From assembly GCA_900319235.1 (NCBI GenBank), contig ONNR01000003.1, positions 1 through 64,000 of the forward strand: a stretch of DNA of 64,000 nt, read 5' to 3'. The notes beneath the pieces were generated by a model. It did not search any database and had not been told where the DNA came from. It saw nothing but the letters and a program-made list of their open reading frames with translations. Shown here in pieces: positions 63,481 through 64,000 of the stretch. Both the position numbers and the translations under genes were made by a program. The DNA comes from an uncultured Prevotellaceae bacterium. GTDB lineage: Bacteria; Bacteroidota; Bacteroidia; Bacteroidales; UBA3663. Position 1 is the first letter of the stretch. Every line of letters starts with the position of its first letter.

Positions 63481-64000
63481 GAAAAATGAGATAACGACGA
63501 AATGCATGTTTTCCCCGACGAAATGCAAGCGTTTTTTAAGTGGACTTTGCATTTTTGAGCTTATAGAGATTATTTGGAATGAGAAATAATCTATCTCAAA
63601 CGGAGGCATGACCAATCCTGGCCAAGAATGGTTATGGTGCGAACGGAGAATAACCAATCTTGGCCAAAAAAGGGTATGCGGTGAGCGAAGAATAACCAAT
63701 CCTGGCCAAGAATGGTTATGCTCCAACGGGAGCAAGTACTCTCTCGGCCGTCAGAGTACTTTATCCAATCGCGGCATACCCAATCTTGGCCAAGAAAGGG
63801 TATGTGCCGAACGAAGAATACCCAATCCTGGCCAAAAATGGTCATGCGACGAACGCGGCATACCCAATCCTGGCCAAGAAAGGTTATGCTCCAAAAGGAG
63901 CAAGCACTCTGTCGGCCGTCAGAGTACTTTATCCAATCGCGGCATACCCAAAGTTGGCCTAGAATGGTCATACTCCCACAGAAGAATAACCAATCTTGGC
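63481..64000. repeat. Tandem array of 42-bp hairpin units with changing stems
   Basis: Hairpin centres lie at about 63497, 63537.5, 63579.5, 63621.5, 63663.5, 63705.5, 63747.5, 63789.5, 63831.5, 63873.5, 63915.5 and 63957.5, and a thirteenth unit is cut by the window end. From the second on the step is exactly 42 bp. Stems include aaatgcaa/ttgcattt, agattatt/aataatct, ataacca/tggttat, gcataccc/gggtatg and agtactct/agagtact; most loops hold tggcc. Units six to eight recur as units ten to twelve, a 168-bp higher-order repeat. No protein-coding gene is supported here. Confidence 0.93.

Noticed and set aside
63591..63971. 126-residue open frame on the minus strand in the second array (repeat with ILGQDW)
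   Set aside because: Same reason: a period divisible by three keeps the frame open. The repeated peptide follows from the hairpin loops (tggccaaga read in reverse).

Overview
The window looks like a chromosomal segment of a gut or rumen Bacteroidales, most likely a Prevotella-like member of the Prevotellaceae. The reasons are Bacteroidetes-type promoters (TTG, 20 bp, then TAnnTTTG), a SusC/SusD polysaccharide utilisation locus with a hybrid two-component regulator, a BspA-type leucine-rich repeat protein, a LruC-type lipoprotein and FtsX-type permeases of about 790 residues. The genus is an inference from gene content. No rRNA, tRNA or CRISPR array was seen.

Region 1 (1-2.5 kb) has a BspA-like surface protein and a small membrane protein. 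Both are driven by the same promoter, present as a perfect 100-bp duplication. Region 2 (2.5-20.8 kb) is a polysaccharide utilisation locus. A minus-strand operon runs GH3, SusC, SusD, three paralogous esterases, GH3, and ends at a good terminator. It is divergent from a 1355-residue hybrid two-component sensor/regulator. Ester-decorated xylan is the best guess for the substrate.

Region 3 (20.9-52.3 kb) is the most interesting part. A minus-strand operon encodes a response regulator with a Fis-type helix-turn-helix but no AAA+ domain, a histidine kinase and a membrane-anchored winged-helix protein. Next to it are an outer-membrane receptor and a large export locus: TolC, membrane-fusion protein, five FtsX-type permeases, one ABC ATPase, a second outer-membrane receptor and several small exported proteins. 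Six promoters across 24 kb carry the same twin palindrome (TGTC-N9-GACA type, 19 + 5 + 17 bp). In all six it lies at exactly the same distance (50 bp) from the -7 box. This defines a local regulon, and the response regulator is the obvious candidate to bind it. A Fic protein with its own operator, a LruC lipoprotein and a broken group II intron lie among these modules.

Region 4 (52.3-61.8 kb) is ordinary: an L,D-transpeptidase-like protein, D-lactate dehydrogenase, an esterase lipoprotein, a NhaD-like antiporter, LepA and a GH2 glycosidase. Region 5 (62-64 kb) has two small unknown proteins and the start of a repeat array.

Two tandem arrays, at 33.8-34.2 kb and from 63.5 kb to the window end, are built of hairpins repeated at exactly 42 bp. 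In the second array the stem sequence changes completely from unit to unit while pairing and spacing are kept. A third repeat type, an interspersed hairpin with a conserved core and locus-specific arms of about 10-bp units, sits right after several stop codons.
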